64,000 bases of DNA from Microbacterium oleivorans NBRC 103075. GTDB taxonomy: Bacteria > Actinomycetota > Actinomycetes > Actinomycetales > Microbacteriaceae. Made by a program: the position numbers and the translations under genes. Under the pieces are notes generated by a model that saw only the letters and a program-made list of their open reading frames with translations, did no database searches and was not told where the DNA came from. How positions within the stretch are numbered: position 1 is the stretch's first letter; every line of letters starts with the position of its first letter. This document shows, one piece after another, positions 60,170 to 64,000 of this stretch. The stretch is taken from contig NZ_BCRG01000013.1 in assembly GCF_001552475.1 (NCBI RefSeq), positions 49,161 through 113,160 of the forward strand. Direction: 5' to 3'.

Positions 60170-61030
60170 TTACAGACTGAAGCCGCCGTCGCTCGTGAGC
60201 ACCTGACCGACGATCCAGGCGCCCTCGGCGGTCGAGAGCCAGCCGATGAGCGCCGCGGGGTCGGTCGGCACGCCGACGCGGCCGAACGGCGTCGAGCCGA
60301 GCCACTCCTCGATCCCCGACGTGTCGCGGTCGGCGGTGTCGGGATCCATGTACCCGGTGTTGACCGGCCCGGGATTCACGGTGTTGAGGACGATGCCGAG
60401 CTCGAGCAGTTCCGCTGCGACCGTGCGGGTGATGCCCGCGAGCGCCGCCTTGCTCGTCGCGTAGGCGACCTCGCCGCGCATCGCGCCATGGCCCTGCCCG
60501 GACGTCATCCAGAACACGCGGCCGGTCGGCTCCGCGTAGGGCTTCGCGCCCTCGATCACGTCGCCGGGACGCCGCTGCCCGGACTGCGGCGGAGCCAGGC
60601 GGCGAGCGAACTCCGCCGTGAGCAGCAGCGTCGAGCGGGCGTTCGTGTCCCAGAACGCGTCGAGGCGTTCCGCGGTCATGTCGAGGATGCTGCCGTCGTC
60701 GCCGCTTTTGGCGTGATTGCAGACCAGGATGTCGAGGCGCCCCGTGAGGGCAGCGGCGGCGTCGATGAGGCCCGGGATCGCCGCGGCATCCGTCAGATCC
60801 ACCTCGGCGTCACCGAACATCGCCTCTCCGATGAGCGATGAGCGGATGCCGCCACGCACAGCGCCGAGGTCGTCTCCGCCCCACGGCTGATCGAGGTCGT
60901 GAGGGCGCCAGTGCTGCACGAAGACGCTCGCGCCGAGCTCGGCGAGGCGGGATGCGACGGCGAAACCGATGCCGCGACGGCGCGAGACGCCGGTGACGAG
61001 AGCCGTCTTGCCGGCGAGGGGGAAGGTCAT
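60170..61030 (-). CDS. SDR family oxidoreductase
   Basis: 286 aa. Cofactor motif TGVSRRRGIGFAVA, NHA in place of NAG (VCNHAKSG), catalytic Ser in WMTSGQGHG and YATSK (Tyr/Lys), and the closing GQVLTSDGGFSL. Longer than average owing to an insertion near residues 40-70. The start overlaps the stop of the thioesterase gene (ATGA), so the two form an operon. Confidence 0.9.
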   Translation of the reverse strand: MTFPLAGKTALVTGVSRRRGIGFAVASRLAELGASVFVQHWRPHDLDQPWGGDDLGAVRGGIRSSLIGEAMFGDAEVDLTDAAAIPGLIDAAAALTGRLDILVCNHAKSGDDGSILDMTAERLDAFWDTNARSTLLLTAEFARRLAPPQSGQRRPGDVIEGAKPYAEPTGRVFWMTSGQGHGAMRGEVAYATSKAALAGITRTVAAELLELGIVLNTVNPGPVNTGYMDPDTADRDTSGIEEWLGSTPFGRVGVPTDPAALIGWLSTAEGAWIVGQVLTSDGGFSL

Positions 61031-61803
61031 TTATTCGGCCTGACGGTGAGGGATTGGACGACGGAGCCGACGACGCCGCGCTCGTCGTGGAGGACGGTGT
61101 GCGTCATCCCGAGGCCGGTCGCGCCGAACGTGACGGTGGTGTCGAAACCGATCCAGCCGACCTCGGGCCCGCGCACGAGATGCAGGGTGAGGTCGAGGTT
61201 CGGGAACGCGACCTCGCACGGGTCGGCGCGCGGGGTGACCCCGTTGGCGATGTCGATGAGCGAGGCGAGGCGGGCGGTGGTCGAGACACGTTCGCCGTCG
61301 AGGAGCGGGATGGCGGGGAGGATCCACGTCCACGCCCGGCCGGGCTCCTCCTGGCGGCGGCGCACCTCGCCTACAGTCGCGATGAACTCGCCCGGCCACG
61401 CCGACGAGGGGTCGACCGGTTCGAGAGCGTCGCGCGGCGGCATCGCCGGGTGCCCGGAACCAGCAAGGGCGTCGGTGTCACGGGTGTGCAGCAGCCAGGC
61501 GCGCGCGATGAGCGCGGGTCGGCCGGCCTGCGCGAGGGTCGCCTCGACGAGCTCGATGCTCCGTCCCGGTCGCAGCACCCGGCAGATGACCTCGACGTCG
61601 TCCATCGCGATGACACCGAGGATGTCGACCGACAGGCGCGACAGCTGCATCCGCTGCGGGCTGCGTGCGGCGTGATCGACCTCGATCGCGTGGGCGAGGA
61701 GGCCGATCGGCGGTGCGACGTGCAGCTCGGCGACGTTCCAGGCTCCCCCGGTGAGCGGGGTCGGCCGGAACCTGGTCGCATCAGCGCGATCGAAGTAGGG
61801 CAC
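61027..61803 (-). CDS. thioesterase-like (acyl-CoA thioesterase, double hot dog) protein
   Basis: 258 aa. Two hot-dog halves of the 4HBT_3/TesB-like type: AWNVAELHVAPPIGLLAHAIE and SRLSVDILGVIAMDDVEVICRVLRPGRSIE in the first, LTLHLVRGPEVGWIGFDTTVTFGATGLGMTHTVLHDERG core in the second. Expected to hydrolyse acyl-CoA esters; substrate unknown. GTG start; co-translated with the SDR gene. Confidence 0.85.
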   Translation of the reverse strand: MPYFDRADATRFRPTPLTGGAWNVAELHVAPPIGLLAHAIEVDHAARSPQRMQLSRLSVDILGVIAMDDVEVICRVLRPGRSIELVEATLAQAGRPALIARAWLLHTRDTDALAGSGHPAMPPRDALEPVDPSSAWPGEFIATVGEVRRRQEEPGRAWTWILPAIPLLDGERVSTTARLASLIDIANGVTPRADPCEVAFPNLDLTLHLVRGPEVGWIGFDTTVTFGATGLGMTHTVLHDERGVVGSVVQSLTVRPNK

Positions 61804-61876
61804 GAGTACGGATGCTACCCGCGCCCCGCACAGGGCCGCAGAGTTTCAACGCCGCGGTGGTTCAATGCGCAGTGGG

Positions 61877-62884
61877 TCAGCGGCGCAGGAGCTTCACGAC
61901 TCCGGCGAGTGCCGCGACGCCGGCGACGGATGCCGCGGAGTACAGCCCGCGCCGGTGCCGCAGTGCGCGGGTCTGGATGCTCTCGCCGCGCGCCCGGTCG
62001 TCGAATGCGCCGTGGGCACCGTGGTCGCCGGGCACCGGCTCCCACAGGTTCGGGGGCGTCGTCGACGAGCCCTTGTCGGGCGCGAACTGGCCCTCCCACG
62101 CGTTCTTCGCGAGGTACCAGTCCATGAACCGTCCGGCGACGCGGGTGCCGAGCACGAGGCCGACGGTCGACTCCCCCACCCAGGTGCGGCGGCGCGGCTT
62201 GTCGGCGACGTCGCCGACGGCGCGTGCGCCGACCTCGGGCTGGTAGATCGGGGGCACCGGCTGCGGGTGCGTCGAGAACGGCGACTTCACCCAGCCGAAC
62301 TGGGTGGTGTTCAGCGCCGGCATGTCGACGATCGAGACGGCGACGGCGCTGCCCTCGTGCGTGAGCTCGGAGACGACCGAGTCGGTGAAGCCGTGGACGG
62401 CGTGCTTCGAGCCGCAGTAGGCCGCCTGAAGAGGGATGCCGCGGTGCGCCAGAGCCGAGCCGATCTGGATGATGTGTCCGCGGTCGCGCTGCCGCATCCG
62501 GGTCAGGGCAGCCCGGGTGCCGTTGACGGTGCCGAGGTAGGTGACCTGGGTTGCCCGCTCGTAGTCCTCGGGGGTCGTGTCGAGGAAGGTCGCGATGGCG
62601 CCCGACATGACGTTGTTGACCCACAGGTCGATCTCGCCGAGCTCCGCTTCGACCTCGGCCGCAGCAGCGTCGACGGCGGCGTGGTCGGCGACATCGACGG
62701 AGACCCCGTGGGCGCGTCGACCCTTCGCACGGACCTCGGCGGTCGCGGCATCCACACCGTCACGGCCGCGGGCGAGGACGGCGACATCCCAGCCGCGGTC
62801 GGCGAGTTCGCGGACGATGGCCCTTCCGAGTCCTGCGCTGCCGCCGGTGACGACCGCGACGCCTCGGGATGTGGGGTTGCTCAC
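61877..62884 (-). CDS. SDR family oxidoreductase with C-terminal extension
   Basis: 335 aa. TGGSAGLGRAIVREL cofactor loop, NNV (WVNNVMSG), active site Ser in IQIGSALAHRG and AYCGSKHAV (Tyr/Lys). The extra C-terminal 90 residues end in a hydrophobic helix (SAASVAGVAALAGVV) that may anchor it to the membrane. GGAGGAG five bases before the GTG at 62884 sets the start. Confidence 0.9.
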   Translation of the reverse strand: MSNPTSRGVAVVTGGSAGLGRAIVRELADRGWDVAVLARGRDGVDAATAEVRAKGRRAHGVSVDVADHAAVDAAAAEVEAELGEIDLWVNNVMSGAIATFLDTTPEDYERATQVTYLGTVNGTRAALTRMRQRDRGHIIQIGSALAHRGIPLQAAYCGSKHAVHGFTDSVVSELTHEGSAVAVSIVDMPALNTTQFGWVKSPFSTHPQPVPPIYQPEVGARAVGDVADKPRRRTWVGESTVGLVLGTRVAGRFMDWYLAKNAWEGQFAPDKGSSTTPPNLWEPVPGDHGAHGAFDDRARGESIQTRALRHRRGLYSAASVAGVAALAGVVKLLRR

Positions 62885-63087
62885 GTGGACTCCTCCGCGG
62901 GATCCCGACCGGAGCTCGGTGAGCCCGCGGATGTCGAACCTCGACCGCTCAGGCCATCTTTCGGTCGGGACGGAAGGCGGGGTATGCGGTTGCCAGGGGT
63001 GCGGGGATGGGGTACAGGCGCATGCGCATCTCGTTGGCGAGCGCAACCCCGAGCCCAGACATCCTCTCCCGGGGTTAGCGTCCCCGC

Positions 63088-63333
63088 ATGAAGAGCTCAG
63101 AGATCCGCTGGAATGACGAAGCGCACGCGAAGATCCTCGACGACGCCGATCGGGTTCTCCGAGAGGCCGTGGTGGAACTCGCGTCCTCCGGGACGGAGAT
63201 GACCTCGGACGAGGCCTTCGCCGCCCTGACGGGCAAGCTGAAGGACCGGTTCATCGACTGGGAGCCCGGACCCGACCTGCGCACCTACGCTGACGCCATC
63301 GCGAACGGCGACGTGGAGACGGACGCGGCGTAG
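63088..63333 (+). CDS. small hypothetical protein, 81 aa
   Basis: Acidic helical protein of unknown function with a middle part EMTSDEAFAALTGKLKDRF. TAGCGT (63076-63081) lies exactly six bases before the ATG, so the transcript is likely leaderless. No domain recognised. It is followed by 280 bp without a convincing gene before the DUF222 gene. Confidence 0.65.
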   Translation: MKSSEIRWNDEAHAKILDDADRVLREAVVELASSGTEMTSDEAFAALTGKLKDRFIDWEPGPDLRTYADAIANGDVETDAA

Positions 63334-63612
63334 GCGGCCGACTCAGGTCAGGGGCGCGACGCCGGCGTAGTCGCATTGCAGGATGCCGCGGCCGTGGGTG
63401 CTCACGGAGAGCGAGCTGGCCCTGCCTCTGCGCGCCCGCGGGAATCGCCGTTCGCCGGCGCACGGCGACGGCGAACGGGACAGCGCCCACGGTGGATGCA
63501 CCAATGGGGTTGGGGACGCTGGCACGGATCCGGCTGACGGCCCCTCCGAGCGGGCCGGTCGGGGGGTGCCGAGTCCGATGTCGATGTCGGAGGTTGGTGA
63601 GAGAGTCGAGGC

Positions 63613-64000
63613 ATGACGGAAGCGACGGAAACCCCCGGTGGCGAGAACTATCTCGCCACTCTGGCGGGCATCGTCGCGGACGCCTCGGACGTCGCGCGCC
63701 AGGTCGCTGCCGCGCAGATCGCCGAGCTGCGCGTACTGGCCGCGGCCGGGCGTCTCGCAGAGGCGCAAGCGATCTCCGCGAACGCGAAAGTCCGACTCCA
63801 CGACATGGCCTTGCGGTCGATCGCGGCCGAGGTCGGTGGAGTTCTCCGGACCACCGATCGCACGGTGCAACGGCGGATAGGTGAAGCGCGGACGATCATC
63901 GAGGGGTTTCCTGCGGCGGTTGCTGCGTGGGAGTCGGGGCGGATCGTGCGGGAGCATGTGCGGGCGATCGTGGATGCGGCCGGGGTGCTGCCCCAGGAAA
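63613..64000 (+). CDS. DUF222 HNH endonuclease-type protein, N-terminal part, cut by window edge
   Basis: 129 codons are visible, with no stop before the right end. The helical DUF222 pattern AVAAWESGRIVREHVRAIV follows LHDMALRSIAAEVGGVL and RTVQRRIGEA. Family members end in an HNH nuclease motif, which is outside the window, and are abundant, repeated genes in Microbacteriaceae (13E12-like). Codon use is a little less GC-biased (GTT, GCT, TTT) than the neighbours, in keeping with horizontal spread of this family. Confidence 0.85.
   Translation, partial: MTEATETPGGENYLATLAGIVADASDVARQVAAAQIAELRVLAAAGRLAEAQAISANAKVRLHDMALRSIAAEVGGVLRTTDRTVQRRIGEARTIIEGFPAAVAAWESGRIVREHVRAIVDAAGVLPQE

Noticed and set aside
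61842..61875. Direct repeats TTCAACGC and TTCAATGC upstream of the thioesterase gene, 16 bp apart
   Set aside because: Only seven of eight bases match and there is no third copy or inverted arm, so it is not counted with the palindromic family.
63334..63612. A possible minus-strand gene whose tail reads STHGRGILQCDYAGVAPLT
   Set aside because: The tail looks protein-like, but the frame upstream runs antisense through the DUF222 gene and shows no domain; at most a gene remnant. Nothing else is visible in this stretch.

Overview
The window reads as a chromosomal segment of a high-GC actinobacterium, most likely Microbacterium or another Microbacteriaceae. GC is about 70%, GTG starts and 4-nt start/stop overlaps are frequent, and the word GGATGCC/GGCATCC is scattered through almost every gene. 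Many genes carry an actinobacterial -10 (TANNNT or CANNNT) exactly six bases before the start codon, the mark of leaderless transcription. No rRNA, tRNA, CRISPR array, transposase or phage block was found.

Layout. 1-2040: the truncated 5' end of a GH78 alpha-L-rhamnosidase gene, a MarR regulator and two small unknown genes. 2089-9172: an assimilatory nitrite module, nirC then nirB-nirD-cobA-hemD-cbiX, the last five chained by 4-nt overlaps; it takes up nitrite, reduces it to ammonia and makes the siroheme needed. 9179-19508: RhtA-like exporter with a lipoprotein serine-hydrolase homologue lacking its catalytic residues, a Pif1-like helicase, a CopD/CtaG fusion, HU, proline iminopeptidase, an alpha/beta hydrolase, and ribosomal proteins L28-L33-S14 in zinc-free form. 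19681-27565: a HEAT-repeat protein, then a zinc locus read leftwards: znuA-znuC-znuB, zur, a CECGN permease, its TIGR03943 partner, an anchored unknown protein and a 3-methyladenine glycosylase, with a Zur-box-like palindrome before znuA.

27750-40077: BLUF photoreceptor; a sulfite-oxidase-like Mo enzyme with its reductase; branched-chain 2-oxoacid dehydrogenase E1a-E1b-E2; a two-component system that shares GCTTCAG direct repeats with a nearby PepSY-like gene; carboxylesterase; flavodoxin-fold quinone reductase; a 460-bp gene-free stretch with a foldable RNA-like region; a GIY-YIG-like protein. 40085-53627: sugar porter, HisC-like aminotransferase, a WXG100-like/hydrolase pair, low-Mr phosphotyrosine phosphatase, PurB, a PQQ-type sugar dehydrogenase homologue, several DUF proteins, and a MerR regulator divergent from a DUF4188 gene around a textbook MerR promoter. 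53778-64000: MATE pump, aldo/keto reductase, an HTH plus Clp_N-SRPBCC module with twin operators, an ECF sigma factor, an FAD dehydrogenase, SDR/thioesterase genes and the start of a DUF222 HNH endonuclease gene.

The most unusual items are: (i) a 72-bp nested palindromic element present three times with identical geometry, one copy lying in frame inside a coding sequence; (ii) a second nested palindrome of unrelated sequence but the same 19-bp unit spacing between the E1b and E2 genes; (iii) a multi-helix RNA-like fold at 39311-39448; and (iv) the catalytically dead serine hydrolase.
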